This document shows, one piece after another, positions 10,031 through 19,610 of a stretch of DNA of 64,000 nt. This DNA comes from Pectinatus frisingensis. GTDB taxonomy: Bacteria > Bacillota > Negativicutes > Selenomonadales > Selenomonadaceae. The stretch is taken from assembly GCF_015732285.1 (NCBI RefSeq), contig NZ_WIQU01000065.1:71058-135057 (forward strand), given 5' to 3'. The first letter of the stretch is position 1. Every line of letters begins with the position of its first letter. The notes under the pieces are model-generated. The model worked only from the letters and a program-made list of their open reading frames with translations, searched no databases and was not told the origin of the DNA. The position numbers were made by a program, and so were the translations under genes.

Positions 10031-10735
10031 ATGGTTGATAAAATAAAAGCTGTCTTGGACAAAGTCTTAAGCGTTGAATTAAGCCGTAATAATGAGAGTA
10101 TATTTTATAAGGCAAATATCAAACTCATTATGAATAGTGAGATTGACTTTAGTCTGTCAGAAGAATATGACAAAACCAGCCTTCATTTCCAAAAAGATGA
10201 CGACATCACTGTAAAATTGAAAACTGAAGAATGCTGCTATGTATTTCAGGAAAAGTGCACTTATATAAAAAACGGACACTTAATTACGCTGAGTGTCCGT
10301 TCACCTCGCAGACTGCTGCGAGAACAAAACAGAAAATTTGTCAGGGCATCATTGGAACGCCCAATAACTATTTTTACAGTTGAAAAAAATGAAAAAAAGA
10401 CAATCGCCGAACTTACTGCCAATAATTTTTCCATCCAGATAAATACCTTTAAAACTATTGATATAAGCGGCGGTGGCCTGGCTTTTTACAGCAATTCCTA
10501 TATAAAACCGGGAGCTTATATCATTATCAATCTTGATTTCATTTCTTTGGATAACGACAAATGCAGACAAAAAGCCAAAGTCATGCGTTGTTCAAAAGTA
10601 AAAAATTCCAAGGATCTATACTCTATTGGAACAGAATTCATCGATATTGCTTTTCCAGTCAGGGAAAAGATCAATCGTTTCGTTTTCGCTCAAATAAGAA
10701 AAAATGCTAAGAAAAAAGCAGAGCAAAAAACCTGA
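10031..10735 (+). CDS. PilZ-domain (YcgR-like) cyclic-di-GMP binding protein
   Basis: 234-residue cytoplasmic protein with a YcgR-type N-terminal beta domain (about 1-95) and a C-terminal PilZ domain. The cyclic-di-GMP motifs are present: RKFVR after the interdomain linker (RxxxR) and DISGGG (D/NxSxxG). In the family this arrangement adjusts flagellar motor or surface behaviour in response to cyclic-di-GMP. ATG 10031 (GAGAGA upstream) is preferred over ATG 10016, which has no ribosome binding site. It appears monocistronic, and the target is unknown. Confidence 0.85.
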   Translation: MVDKIKAVLDKVLSVELSRNNESIFYKANIKLIMNSEIDFSLSEEYDKTSLHFQKDDDITVKLKTEECCYVFQEKCTYIKNGHLITLSVRSPRRLLREQNRKFVRASLERPITIFTVEKNEKKTIAELTANNFSIQINTFKTIDISGGGLAFYSNSYIKPGAYIIINLDFISLDNDKCRQKAKVMRCSKVKNSKDLYSIGTEFIDIAFPVREKINRFVFAQIRKNAKKKAEQKT

Positions 10736-10758
10736 TTATCCTAAAAGATTTTAAATCA

Positions 10759-11514
10759 TCAATATATAAGTTTTATATCTTTCTTTTTTAAAAAATCTAC
10801 CCATTTATCCGAAGGTTCCACATCGGTCACCAAATAATCTATTTGTTTAAAATCAAGTGTTTTAGCAAAACCGTTATTATCAAATTTTGAATGGTCGGCA
10901 AGCAGAATCGTTATTCTGGCTTGTTCGACCATTTTATTTTTTACCACACTTTCTGCTTCATTAGATTCAGTAATTCCCTGCTGCATTGATATTCCCTTGC
11001 AGCCAATAAGCGCAATGTCAACACAATACTTATTAAGTATATCTATTGCATCTGCACCGGTCAAAGAATAAGAATGATTACGCAAAGTACCCCCGCAGGC
11101 AATCACTTTGGCGCTGCTATGAATCAATGTATAAACTATTTTTATCGAATTAGTTATCCACGTTATATCTTTTTCATTTTTTAACAGCTCCACTACTTCC
11201 AAACAAGTAGTACTGGCATCTACCATTATAGAATCCTTTTCATTGATAAGAACACTGGCTTTTTGCGCGATCCTCTGTTTTTCACCAAGATTAAGATTTA
11301 TCCGTTTTGAAAAAGAAATATCATCATAAGTATGCTCATTTAGTACCGCACCACCATAACTACGATGTAAGAATTTTTGTTTTTCCAATTTTTCCAAATC
11401 ACGTCTTACAGTTTCTTCTGTTACGTTAAATATGCCTGCTAATTCATTAACATATACTTTCCGTTCTTGTTGTATTTTACTAAGTATCTTTTGACGGCGT
11501 TCTATCCCTAACAT
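10759..11514 (-). CDS. DeoR-family repressor, probable rhamnose operon regulator
   Basis: 251 residues: N-terminal helix-turn-helix (RRQKILSKIQQERKVYVNEL, VTEETVRRDLEKL), then the DeoR sugar-phosphate sensor domain (VMVDASTTCLEV-like segment near 90-100, ALIGCKGI, ITESNEAE). It is transcribed away from rhaB across a 317-bp gap. DeoR-family RhaR proteins control rhamnose catabolism in several Firmicutes, so regulation of the rha operon by rhamnulose phosphate is a reasonable inference from position. ATG 11514 follows GAGGAG. Confidence 0.82.
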   Translation of the reverse strand: MLGIERRQKILSKIQQERKVYVNELAGIFNVTEETVRRDLEKLEKQKFLHRSYGGAVLNEHTYDDISFSKRINLNLGEKQRIAQKASVLINEKDSIMVDASTTCLEVVELLKNEKDITWITNSIKIVYTLIHSSAKVIACGGTLRNHSYSLTGADAIDILNKYCVDIALIGCKGISMQQGITESNEAESVVKNKMVEQARITILLADHSKFDNNGFAKTLDFKQIDYLVTDVEPSDKWVDFLKKKDIKLIY

Positions 11515-11538
11515 ATTATACTCCTCATTTCATATGAT

Positions 11539-11745
11539 AAATCAAACAAAAAACAACATCAAAAATACAATGAATATAGCTTTAAACAATTTATTTCATT
11601 ATACATCATTATATAATGCGCCACAAATACTGAATCATTAGATAAAATACATTTTCAAATAAAAAAGAAGAAAAAACAACATAAATATATTGACAAATAG
11701 TTATTTTAATATTAATATTTAATCAATAAAGAAAATCAAACAAAA
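11539..11745. promoter_or_regulatory. Divergent rha control region with a 13-bp direct repeat
   Basis: Gene-free stretch (11515-11831) between the DeoR gene and rhaB. The 13-mer AAATCAAACAAAA occurs twice in direct orientation, at 11539-11551 (next to the regulator start) and 11733-11745 (just after the rha promoter). DeoR-family operators are often AT-rich direct repeats with CAAAC/TTTGTTT cores, so these are candidate operators. The region is A-rich, which weakens the case. Confidence 0.45.
11690..11718 (+). promoter_or_regulatory. Probable rha operon promoter
   Basis: Perfect -35 TTGACA (11690-11695), a 17-nt spacer and a -10 TAATAT (11713-11718, 4/6). One copy of the candidate DeoR operator starts 15 bp downstream, in a position to block transcription. 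Confidence 0.55.
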
Positions 11746-11831
11746 TAACAGATAATATTACTATTAAATTATTTCAAATTATGTGAAAATATTAATTTTA
11801 TTAAATAAACAAACGGAATGAGGTATTATTA

Positions 11832-13256
11832 GTGAAATCATACTATTTGGCTATTGATATTGGTGCTTCCAGCGGCCGCCATATTCTGGGCTGGATGGAT
11901 AATGACAAATTACGCATAGAAGAAATTTATCGTTTTGAAAACCATCTAAAAAATAAAAACGGTCATCTTTGCTGGGATTTAGAAAAATTATTCAATGAAG
12001 TTTTGACCGGCATAAAAAAATGCGGCGAACTCAATCGAATACCTAAAAGCATCGGCATTGACACCTGGGGTGTAGATTTTATTCTTTTGGACAAAAATAA
12101 ATCCATGCTGGGTGATGCCGTTGCTTATCGCGACAGCAGAACTGACGGCATGGACAATCAAGTATATAAAATAATAAGTGAACAAGAATTATATAAACGC
12201 AGCGGTATACAAAAAATGATGATAAATACAATCTATCATTTATATTATATTAAATTAAACCAATCATCAATTTTAAAAAAGGCCGAACATTTTTTAATGA
12301 TCCCGGAATATTTGAATTATCTTTTAACAGGACAAATAAAAAATGAATATACCAATGCAACAACAACCCAACTTGTTAATGCCAATAAACGAGACTGGGA
12401 TTGGAAAATGATTGATATGCTGGGATTCCCTAAAAAAATTTTTGGCAAGCTCCATTTACCAAAAGAATCTGTTGGCATGTTCAAAGACAATATTGCTAAA
12501 CTTATTGGATTTAACAGCGAAGTTGTCCTGCCGGCCACTCATGATACCGGTTCAGCCGTTATATCTGTTCCCACTAATAACGATCAATCAATTTATATAA
12601 GTTCTGGTACATGGTCATTAATGGGAATTGAACGTCTTATTCCTGATTGCACAGAAAAAAGCCGCCTGCTGAATTTCACTAATGAAGGTGGTTATCATTA
12701 CCGCTATCGCTATCTTAAAAATATCATGGGATTATGGATGATGCAGTCAATAAGGAAAGAATTTCAACATAAATATACCTATGAAGAACTTTTTACATTA
12801 GCATATATCGGTCGTTATTTTAAATCTATAATAGATGTCAATGACACTTCTTTTCTGGCACCTGAAAGTATGATCAAAGCAGTCAGCAATTATTGCCACA
12901 GAACCAATCAACCAGAGCCACAAACACAGTGTGAATTATTATTTTGTATTTACAACAGTCTGGCTAAATACTATGGCACTGTAGTTAAGCAAATCGAAGA
13001 TATTACCAATAATTCCTATAAATCTATATATGTTGTCGGTGGAGGCTGCCAGGATAGATTTTTAAATCGTCTTACAGCTCATTATACGAAAAAAAACATT
13101 TATGCAGGTCCTATAGAAGCTACAGCAATTGGTAATATTACCGTTCAAATGCTCAAAACAAAAGAATTTTCTGATTTACCTCAGGCTCGCATGATAATAG
13201 CGCGTTCCTTTGAAGTAAAGAAAGTAAATAATGATGAATTTTCTTTTGAAAATTAA
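11832..13256 (+). CDS. rhaB: Rhamnulokinase
   Basis: FGGY-family sugar kinase that phosphorylates L-rhamnulose to L-rhamnulose 1-phosphate. The 474 residues start with the actin-fold phosphate loop [28 protein letters not shown] at about 76-89 and the second phosphate motif SSGTWSLMG at about 257-265 are rhamnulokinase-like, and [12 protein letters not shown] near the C-terminus is the adenosine loop. The start is GTG 11832 with GAGG upstream. First gene of the rha operon; 20 nt before rhaA. Confidence 0.95.
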   Translation: MKSYYLAIDIGASSGRHILGWMDNDKLRIEEIYRFENHLKNKNGHLCWDLEKLFNEVLTGIKKCGELNRIPKSIGIDTWGVDFILLDKNKSMLGDAVAYRDSRTDGMDNQVYKIISEQELYKRSGIQKMMINTIYHLYYIKLNQSSILKKAEHFLMIPEYLNYLLTGQIKNEYTNATTTQLVNANKRDWDWKMIDMLGFPKKIFGKLHLPKESVGMFKDNIAKLIGFNSEVVLPATHDTGSAVISVPTNNDQSIYISSGTWSLMGIERLIPDCTEKSRLLNFTNEGGYHYRYRYLKNIMGLWMMQSIRKEFQHKYTYEELFTLAYIGRYFKSIIDVNDTSFLAPESMIKAVSNYCHRTNQPEPQTQCELLFCIYNSLAKYYGTVVKQIEDITNNSYKSIYVVGGGCQDRFLNRLTAHYTKKNIYAGPIEATAIGNITVQMLKTKEFSDLPQARMIIARSFEVKKVNNDEFSFEN

Positions 13257-13276
13257 TAACCAGGAGAGTGTATAAA

Positions 13277-14512
13277 ATGACAAATTTTGATGCAGCAAAA
13301 GAAACTTATGGACAAATTGGTGTTGATGCAGACAAGGCTATAGATACTTTAAAAAAAGTACGCATATCCATGCACTGCTGGCAGGGAGATGATGTTCTCG
13401 GTTTTGATTCTACGCAACTTACCGGAGGAATATCAGCTACCGGTAATTATCCCGGCAGAGCCCGCAATCCTGAAGAATTAATGAGTGATATCAAAGAAGC
13501 TTTATCACTTATTCCCGGCAACCACAAACTAAATCTCCATGCTTCTTATGCCATAACTGACGAAAAAATTGATCGTGACAAATTAGAACCGAAGCATTTT
13601 GCAGCCTGGGTAGATTTTGCCAAAGAAAACCATCTTGGGCTGGATTTTAACCCCACATTATTTTCCCATCCTAAAGCATCTGACAATCTTACATTGTCAA
13701 ATCCTGACAAATCTATTCGTGATTTTTGGATAGAACATTGTAAAGCCAGCCGTAAAATTGCTGCATATTTTGGCAAAGAATTATCAATGCCGTCATTAAA
13801 CAATATCTGGATTCCTGATGGTTATAAAGACATACCGGCCGACAGAATGGGGCCACGCAGTCGTTTGAAAAATTCTTTAGATGAAATATTTAAACTTTAT
13901 TATGATGAAAAATATATGGTCGATAGTATTGAAGGTAAGGTATTTGGTATTGGTGTAGAATCCTATACTGTAGGTTCACATGAATTCTACATGAACTATG
14001 CTGCACAAAATAATAAAATTTGCCTGCTCGATACCGGTCATTTCCATCCTACTGAAACCGTATCCGATAAAATTTCCACAATGCTTCTCTTCAATAAATA
14101 CTTGGCTTTACATGTCAGCCGACCGGTACGCTGGGACAGTGACCACGTTATTTTATTTGATGACGAATTAAAAGAAATAGCTAAGGAATTAGTCCGCTGC
14201 GATGCTCTCGGCAGAACATTTATTGGCCTTGATTTCTTTGATGCCAGCATTAATCGTATCGCTGCCTGGGTCATAGGAATGCGCAACATAGAAAAAGCAC
14301 TTTTATTTGCTCTTTTAATGCCGCATAAAACTTTGAAAAAAATGCAGGATGAAAGTAATTTTACAGAACTTATGGCCTCAATGGAAGAAATCAAAACCTA
14401 TCCATTTGGTGATGTTTGGGATCATTATTGTAAAATACAAAATGTTCCCCAGAAAAAATCCTGGTTTAAAGAAATAAAACGTTACGAAAATGATATTCTT
14501 TCCCATCGCTGA
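13277..14512 (+). CDS. rhaA: L-rhamnose isomerase
   Basis: Metal-dependent aldose-ketose isomerase converting L-rhamnose to L-rhamnulose. 411 residues, close to the usual 420. Signature stretches include [12 protein letters not shown] near the N-terminus, [19 protein letters not shown] (metal-binding Asp and His) and [17 protein letters not shown] 13277 is chosen because AGGAGA lies 8 nt upstream; an upstream in-frame GTG at 13268 overlaps that ribosome binding site. Confidence 0.96.
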   Translation: MTNFDAAKETYGQIGVDADKAIDTLKKVRISMHCWQGDDVLGFDSTQLTGGISATGNYPGRARNPEELMSDIKEALSLIPGNHKLNLHASYAITDEKIDRDKLEPKHFAAWVDFAKENHLGLDFNPTLFSHPKASDNLTLSNPDKSIRDFWIEHCKASRKIAAYFGKELSMPSLNNIWIPDGYKDIPADRMGPRSRLKNSLDEIFKLYYDEKYMVDSIEGKVFGIGVESYTVGSHEFYMNYAAQNNKICLLDTGHFHPTETVSDKISTMLLFNKYLALHVSRPVRWDSDHVILFDDELKEIAKELVRCDALGRTFIGLDFFDASINRIAAWVIGMRNIEKALLFALLMPHKTLKKMQDESNFTELMASMEEIKTYPFGDVWDHYCKIQNVPQKKSWFKEIKRYENDILSHR

Positions 14513-14545
14513 TCACTATACCACATATTAAAGAGGGAGCAACCT

Positions 14546-15364
14546 ATGCCTATTACAGATGCAAAATTTATACAAGATTTTATCCGCCTGACAGATGACG
14601 CTTTCAAAAAAGGCTGGCACGAAAGGAATGGCGGTAATCTCAGTTATCGAATAAAAAATGATGAAATAAATAAAATATTGCCTGAATTAAAATCAGCAAC
14701 CAATTGGCAGCCTATTGGCACCGAAGTTCCTAATATAGCAGGAGAATACTTTCTCGTTACCGGCAGTGGAAAATACATGAGAAATGTGATTTTATGCCCG
14801 GCTGATAATATAGCAATCATAAAAATAGATGATAAAGGAAAAAATTACAGTATTATTTGGGGATTGGAACATGGCGGCGTACCTACCAGTGAATTACCTA
14901 CACACCTTATGAACCATGGAATAAAAAAAACTGTAACTAATGATAAAAACAGAGTTATTTATCATGCACATCCGGTAAATGCCATCGCTTTGACTTTTAT
15001 TTTACCTTTGGATAGTAAAACATTTACCCATGAATTATGGGAAATGATGACAGAAGTACCTGTTATATTTCCCGAAGGTATAGGCGTGATTCCCTGGATG
15101 GTTCCCGGTGGAAAAGCCATAGCCGATATTACAGGCAAATTAATGAAAAAATATAATGCCGTAATTTGGGCACATCATGGTACATTTTGCGCCGGTAATA
15201 ATTTTGATGAAGCTTTCGGCTTTATGGATACAATAGAAAAAGCTTCTGAAATATCAGTTAAAGTACACTCTATGGGTGGAAAAAAACAAACTATCAGCAA
15301 CCAAAATTTTTGCGATTTAGCTGAAGCCTTTAAGATTCATCTCAATGAAAATTTTTTAAGTTAA
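14546..15364 (+). CDS. rhaD: Rhamnulose-1-phosphate aldolase
   Basis: Zinc-dependent class II aldolase that splits L-rhamnulose 1-phosphate into dihydroxyacetone phosphate and L-lactaldehyde. 272 residues, the usual length. RNGGNLSYRI near residue 30 binds phosphate; zinc ligands are visible in VIYHAHPVNAIAL and IWAHHGTFCAG, and the catalytic Glu region is GLEHGGVPTSELPTH. It is 33 nt after rhaA behind AGAGGGAG. No lactaldehyde reductase or dehydrogenase follows, so L-lactaldehyde must be handled by genes elsewhere. Confidence 0.95.
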   Translation: MPITDAKFIQDFIRLTDDAFKKGWHERNGGNLSYRIKNDEINKILPELKSATNWQPIGTEVPNIAGEYFLVTGSGKYMRNVILCPADNIAIIKIDDKGKNYSIIWGLEHGGVPTSELPTHLMNHGIKKTVTNDKNRVIYHAHPVNAIALTFILPLDSKTFTHELWEMMTEVPVIFPEGIGVIPWMVPGGKAIADITGKLMKKYNAVIWAHHGTFCAGNNFDEAFGFMDTIEKASEISVKVHSMGGKKQTISNQNFCDLAEAFKIHLNENFLS

Positions 15365-15378
15365 ACATTTAATAATAT

Positions 15379-15420
15379 TTATATGACTGTATCAAATAAT
15401 TTTTGCATACAGCCATATAA
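15379..15420 (+). other. Imperfect hairpin between rhaD and the MFS gene
   Basis: 14-nt arms (15379-15392 and 15407-15420) pair with one mismatch and a 14-nt loop. There is no T-run after it, so it is more likely an mRNA-stabilising element or weak attenuator within the operon than a full terminator. Confidence 0.5.
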
Positions 15421-15502
15421 ATAAATACAGCATTTATTAACTATTCTATTTTCATAATTTTAGTAAATATTAATAATTTCATAAAAGAAATGGGGATTAA
15501 TA

Positions 15503-16786
15503 ATGGACAATAAAGAACCCTCTGCCTGGAAAAAAACAATATTAGCTGCCATGACCAGCTATATTGATGCCGGTTCCATTGTTGCCGGAGCTGCCGGGTT
15601 AAGCTTATGGCAGGCCTATCTTGGTATGGATGGCTACCAGATGGGGCTTTTAGCAGCACTTTCTTCAAACGCTGGTTCTGCAGCAGTCGGTGCCTTAATC
15701 GGCGGAAGAATTTGTGATAAATACGGCAGAAAATTCGTCTATACCTACGATTTATTAATTTATATCATTGGTATGCTTCTCATAGTTTTCGGTATTAATT
15801 ATCCTATGTTGCTAATCGGATATGTTATCGTAGGACTTGGTGTAGGTGCCGATATAGTCGCTTCCTGGACCTTAATTGCGGAAGAAGCCCCAGCCAAAAA
15901 TCGGGCTAAGCACTGCGGTTCCGCTCAATTTGCCTGGGCCCTCGGTCCGGCAGTAGTCTTACTTATTTCAGCCTGGATAAATCAATATGGCATGATAGGC
16001 AGCCGAATCGTATTTGGTCATTTGATTATTGTCGCAGCCTGGGTATGGTATCAACGTCTAAAAATGCCGGAATCAAAAGACTGGCGTGCTGCCAAATTAG
16101 CCGAAGAAAAACTTCTTGCCGAAGGTAAAGTAGAAAAAATATCTTACTCCACGCTATTATCCGGTATAAATTTAAAAACTGTTTTATTTCTGTGCGGAGT
16201 GTATTCAGTATGGAATCTATGTGCCAGTACCTGGGGATTTTTCATGCCCTATATATATGAACATGTAGGTAATTTATCTAACAGTATGTCCCAACTAATG
16301 TCAGTCGGATCGTTTGTAATTTCATTTGTAGGTACTTATTTCATTTTTATGCAGTTAGGTGATAAAGTAAGCCGCCGTCTTTTATACACAATAATCGGCG
16401 GTATCTATGTCATTGGCTGGGGAGTATGGGTATTACCGCCAGATATGCTCAGCATGTGGATGCTCATTATGTTTACAATATTTGCCGGTATAAACAACGG
16501 TTCAGGACAGCAGGCTTTTTATCAATTGTGGTGTTCCGAACTTTTTCCTACCAAATATCGTGCCACAGCCCAGGGTTTAACTTTCTTCATCACCCGTATT
16601 GCAGCTGCCGTCTGGGGTTTTTGTGTACCTGTAATAATGAATTCTCTCGGCTTTAGATATGCAGCTATGCTTATGGTCGCTTTTGCTTTTATCAGCTGGC
16701 TGGTAGGTACTATATGGGCACCTGATACAAATGGTAAAACACTTAAACAGATTGAAATTGAACGCTATGGACATGAAGTACAATAA
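15503..16786 (+). CDS. MFS sugar transporter, probable L-rhamnose uptake permease
   Basis: 427-residue, 12-helix major facilitator of the sugar-porter type. Motif A between helices 2 and 3 is GGRICDKYGRKFVY, the equivalent loop in the C-terminal half is degenerate, and CSELFPTKYRATAQG (after helix 10) is typical of sugar/proton symporters. It lies between rhaD and rhaM in the same direction, with no other transporter in the operon, so L-rhamnose/proton symport is the natural inference. It is not homologous to the DMT-like RhaT. Start ATG 15503 behind GGGG. Confidence 0.82.
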   Translation: MDNKEPSAWKKTILAAMTSYIDAGSIVAGAAGLSLWQAYLGMDGYQMGLLAALSSNAGSAAVGALIGGRICDKYGRKFVYTYDLLIYIIGMLLIVFGINYPMLLIGYVIVGLGVGADIVASWTLIAEEAPAKNRAKHCGSAQFAWALGPAVVLLISAWINQYGMIGSRIVFGHLIIVAAWVWYQRLKMPESKDWRAAKLAEEKLLAEGKVEKISYSTLLSGINLKTVLFLCGVYSVWNLCASTWGFFMPYIYEHVGNLSNSMSQLMSVGSFVISFVGTYFIFMQLGDKVSRRLLYTIIGGIYVIGWGVWVLPPDMLSMWMLIMFTIFAGINNGSGQQAFYQLWCSELFPTKYRATAQGLTFFITRIAAAVWGFCVPVIMNSLGFRYAAMLMVAFAFISWLVGTIWAPDTNGKTLKQIEIERYGHEVQ

Positions 16787-16814
16787 CCTGTCATTAAAAA
16801 GGAAGTATATAAAA

Positions 16815-17132
16815 ATGGAACGATTTGCTTGGAAAGCCACAATAAAAAACGGTAAACTGGCAGAATACAAAAAACGCCACGCCAATATCTGGCCAGAAAT
16901 GAAACAAGTTTTAAAAGACGCAGGAATAAATAATTATACCATCTGGAATACCGGTAATGAAGTCTTTGGTTATTTTGAATGCGAAAAAGGTATCGCTTAT
17001 GCTGAAAAATATCAAGCTGACAGTCCAATTGTAGATAAATGGAATGAATATATGAAAGATGTAATGCTTATGGAAATGGACCCACAAACTGGAGCCCAGC
17101 CTAAGATGCAGCAAATATTTTTCCTTGCCTGA
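16815..17132 (+). CDS. rhaM: L-rhamnose mutarotase
   Basis: 105-residue ferredoxin-like-fold enzyme that interconverts the alpha and beta anomers of L-rhamnose, giving RhaA its preferred anomer. Characteristic segments are MERFAWKATIKNG, YKKRHANIWPEM (catalytic His region), NYTIWNTGNEVFGYFE and the C-terminal MQQIFFL. ATG 16815 follows GGAAG; the frame is open further upstream but overlaps the MFS gene. Last gene of the rha operon. Confidence 0.93.
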   Translation: MERFAWKATIKNGKLAEYKKRHANIWPEMKQVLKDAGINNYTIWNTGNEVFGYFECEKGIAYAEKYQADSPIVDKWNEYMKDVMLMEMDPQTGAQPKMQQIFFLA

Positions 17133-17173
17133 AATCTAACTAAACACATATTTGTCAATTTTAAATACCTACA

Positions 17174-17215
17174 AAAACAACCTATCATTGCATCACCTTG
17201 ATAGGCTGTTTTTTA
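17174..17215 (+). terminator. Terminator of the rha operon
   Basis: Stem AACAACCTATCA / TGATAGGCTGTT (one mismatch) with an 11-nt loop, followed by a T-run. Confidence 0.85.
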
Positions 17216-17274
17216 TTTCATGCGATTTTCCCCTTATAATATAAAAGTCTGCCCAAATAACAGCTTTTATATTA

Positions 17275-17304
17275 AGTAAACCAGTTAATGTAAAACGGTT
17301 GACT
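17275..17304. promoter_or_regulatory. BirA (biotin repressor) operator candidate
   Basis: Inverted half sites AGTAAACC (17275-17282) and GGTTGACT (17297-17304) separated by 14 bp. This fits the bacterial BirA box pattern TTGTAAACC-N14/15-GGTTTACAA. The right half overlaps the -35 element of the promoter in front of an operon containing bioY, so biotin-dependent repression by a DNA-binding BirA is strongly suggested. birA itself is not in the window. Confidence 0.78.
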
Positions 17305-17327
17305 ATAATGTTTTTCACTCGTATAAT
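17299..17327 (+). promoter_or_regulatory. Promoter of the bioY operon
   Basis: -35 TTGACT (17299-17304), 17-nt spacer, -10 TATAAT (17322-17327). The -35 lies inside the right BirA half site. Confidence 0.8.
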
Positions 17328-17350
17328 AAATTTTTAAGGGAGGAATACGT

Positions 17351-17920
17351 ATGTTAATGGACTTAGCCAAACAACTTACTATATTGCAAGGAGAACAATA
17401 TAGTAATTCTTCTATAGCAAAACTGCATTGGCAATATGGAAAAAATAAATATAATGAAACTGGTCTTTCAATACTAAAAAAAAGACATCATTTCATAAAA
17501 ACCGCATGTACCATAACAAAAGAAAACATGCAGGCACGTTTAGAAACATCACTTATTTTACATCACATACCTCGAACAACTATATCGGATAATACTGACA
17601 TTCCTGTTACGGCTATATTCTGGCGAATTTTTTCACTAACAGATATAGCTGATTTTATCCAAAATGTCGGCGACAAAAATCCTATACATAAAGGATCCAA
17701 TGCTATTATCCCTGGTATATTATTATTATCAGAAGTATTAAATACAGTAATGGATTCTAAAGAAATTATCATGCGGTTTAATAATGCAGCTTTAGCCGGT
17801 CAGCCGCTTTATTGGAACCAATTAAATAAAAATCAGGCGGAAGTATACTCAAAAAAAGGGAAAGTTTTTAATTTAATAATAGGTAAACCAGTAAAAAACA
17901 GGAGAGACATTAATGGATAA
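17351..17920 (+). CDS. MaoC-like hot-dog protein in a BirA-controlled operon
   Basis: 189-residue protein of uncertain exact activity. Residues about 103-124 read FIQNVGDKNPIHKGSNAIIPG, which fits the (R)-enoyl hydratase motif GDxNPxH with the catalytic Asp and His kept, followed by the usual PG turn. The N-terminal 95 residues are not recognised and may be a degenerate first hot-dog. It would hydrate or dehydrate an acyl-CoA or acyl-ACP. It is first in an operon with bioY, a thiolase and an acyl-AMP ligase, overlaps bioY by 8 nt and starts 24 nt after the -10 box behind GGGAGG. A role in making a biotin precursor (pimeloyl unit) is an inference from context. Confidence 0.7.
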   Translation: MLMDLAKQLTILQGEQYSNSSIAKLHWQYGKNKYNETGLSILKKRHHFIKTACTITKENMQARLETSLILHHIPRTTISDNTDIPVTAIFWRIFSLTDIADFIQNVGDKNPIHKGSNAIIPGILLLSEVLNTVMDSKEIIMRFNNAALAGQPLYWNQLNKNQAEVYSKKGKVFNLIIGKPVKNRRDING

Positions 17921-18461
17921 AATGACATTATTTTCTATAAGAAACTTAACAAAAATGGCAGTATGTATTGCACTATGCTGTGTATCAGCATATATCTCTT
18001 TTCCATTGCCTTTTACACCTGGTATGGTTACGGCACTTACATTGGTCATGAATTTAACGGCTTTCCTGTTGTCGCCAAAACAAACATTTATTGTCATTTT
18101 AGGATATATTTTACTTGGAATTGTAGGACTGCCCGTCTTCGTTGGTGGTACGGCTGGTCTAGGAAAAATTTTAGGACCAACAGGCGGTTTTATTATAGCA
18201 TTTGCTGTTGCATATCCAATAGTCAGTTTATTAAAAGGCAATCTAATTTCATTGCGGCGTTATTTTTTTATTGCGGTATGTGTTGGAATTCCTATCACTT
18301 ATATCGGTGGAGTTGTAGGGATGATTCTTTCTTTGCATATCAATATCTGGCAGGCACTTATCATGGCGGTATTTCCATTTATTCCTGGTGATATCATAAA
18401 ATCTTTTGCTGCTGCATGGATTGGTGTAAAACTCAACAGAATATTCAATCAGGACCGTTAA
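17913..18461 (+). CDS. bioY: Biotin transporter BioY (ECF S component)
   Basis: 182-residue membrane protein with about six hydrophobic helices. BioY signatures are ISFPLPFTPGMVTALTL near residue 28, GLPVFVGGTAGLGKILGPTGG at about 70-90 and IPGDIIKSFAAAWIG near the C-terminus. It captures biotin and works alone or with the EcfA/T module, which is not encoded nearby. The start overlaps the upstream gene by 8 nt with GGAGAG as ribosome binding site. It ends 1 nt before the thiolase start, so translation of the three is probably coupled. Confidence 0.93.
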   Translation: MDKMTLFSIRNLTKMAVCIALCCVSAYISFPLPFTPGMVTALTLVMNLTAFLLSPKQTFIVILGYILLGIVGLPVFVGGTAGLGKILGPTGGFIIAFAVAYPIVSLLKGNLISLRRYFFIAVCVGIPITYIGGVVGMILSLHINIWQALIMAVFPFIPGDIIKSFAAAWIGVKLNRIFNQDR

Positions 18462-18462
18462 A

Positions 18463-19608
18463 ATGGAACCTGTATACATATTAGGCGGCCTTCGTACCCC
18501 TATAGTAGTTAAAAATGGAAAATTCCGCAATATACGACCGGAATATTTTGGTGCAAAAGTATTGCAAAAATTAATTGAAAAATATCGACTTAAAAATATT
18601 GATGGTATATTTGCTGGTAATGCAGTAGGTACTGGCGGCAATATAGCACGTCTCATGTCTTTGGAAGCTGGAATTTCTGATACTGTGCCGGCCTGTACAA
18701 TTGATATGCAATGTGCTTCTGCTGCTGCTGCAATAGATATAGCCCGAACAAAAATTGCCTGTAAGAGCGGAGACTTATTTTTAGCCGGTGGCATGGAAAG
18801 TTCATCATTACAGCCATTGCGAATTTATGATACAAAAGATGACCGTTATATGCAAATACCAGGCGGTTGTTATAAAACTGCCCAATTTTCACCAGACGAA
18901 CTTTCGCCCACAGCCATGCTGCAAGGAGCAGAAAGAATAATAAAAGTTGAACAAATAAAAAAAACTGAGCTTGACTATTGGGTGCTTAAAAGCCATCAAC
19001 GTGCCTGTCTGGCACGCGACAAAAAATTACTGGAATCCTATATCGTGCCCATTAATGGTTGGTCAATAGACAATGGTCTGCATGACAAAATGGATCAGCG
19101 GTTACTAAATCGACTGCCGCCTGTTTTAGGACCTGGTACATCAATAACAGCGGCAAATACCTGTCGCACTAATGATGGAGCGGCTTTTATCGTTCTATGT
19201 TCTGAAAATTATTGTAAAAAAAATAATATCAAACCAAAATTTCGTCTTTTAGATGCTCTGGAGAAAGCCGGACCTCCAAAAGAAAGCCCTCGTGGAGCTA
19301 TGCGGGCTGCTGACGCACTCTTAGACTGTAACAATTTATCTTACTATGACATGGATTCCATCGAATTCAATGAAGCCTTTGCCGTCATTGACGTATTATT
19401 TGCCCGACGTTTTCCAAAACTTACCGAACACTATAATCAATTAGGCGGGGCTTTAGCTTATGGACATCCCTATGGGGCATCAGGTGCAATACTGGCATTA
19501 CACTTAATGCGCAGCCTGTGTATATCACAAGGAAAATATGGACTTGCCGCTATAGCGGGTGCAGGCGGTATGGGGGCAGCTTTTTTAATAGAACAATGCA
19601 GGAGATAA
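18463..19608 (+). CDS. Thiolase-family protein lacking the second catalytic Cys
   Basis: 381-residue thiolase fold. The nucleophilic Cys is present (CTIDMQCASAAAA, about residue 84), as are NEAF and the catalytic His in GHPYGASG (about 334). The C-terminal motif, normally CxGGGxG, reads AIAGAGGMG here, so Ala stands in place of the base Cys needed for normal Claisen chemistry. It may therefore use a different acceptor, work by decarboxylation, or be a non-catalytic acyl carrier. In Bacillus subtilis the BirA-regulated yhfUTS genes pair BioY with a thiolase (YhfS) and an acyl ligase (YhfT), the same trio as here. Probable involvement in a biotin or fatty-acid precursor pathway. Confidence 0.8.
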   Translation: MEPVYILGGLRTPIVVKNGKFRNIRPEYFGAKVLQKLIEKYRLKNIDGIFAGNAVGTGGNIARLMSLEAGISDTVPACTIDMQCASAAAAIDIARTKIACKSGDLFLAGGMESSSLQPLRIYDTKDDRYMQIPGGCYKTAQFSPDELSPTAMLQGAERIIKVEQIKKTELDYWVLKSHQRACLARDKKLLESYIVPINGWSIDNGLHDKMDQRLLNRLPPVLGPGTSITAANTCRTNDGAAFIVLCSENYCKKNNIKPKFRLLDALEKAGPPKESPRGAMRAADALLDCNNLSYYDMDSIEFNEAFAVIDVLFARRFPKLTEHYNQLGGALAYGHPYGASGAILALHLMRSLCISQGKYGLAAIAGAGGMGAAFLIEQCRR

Positions 19609-19610
19609 GA

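Noticed and set aside
15379-15420. Hairpin after rhaD as a full operon terminator
   Set aside because: No T-run follows, and the downstream MFS transporter and rhaM clearly belong to the same pathway.
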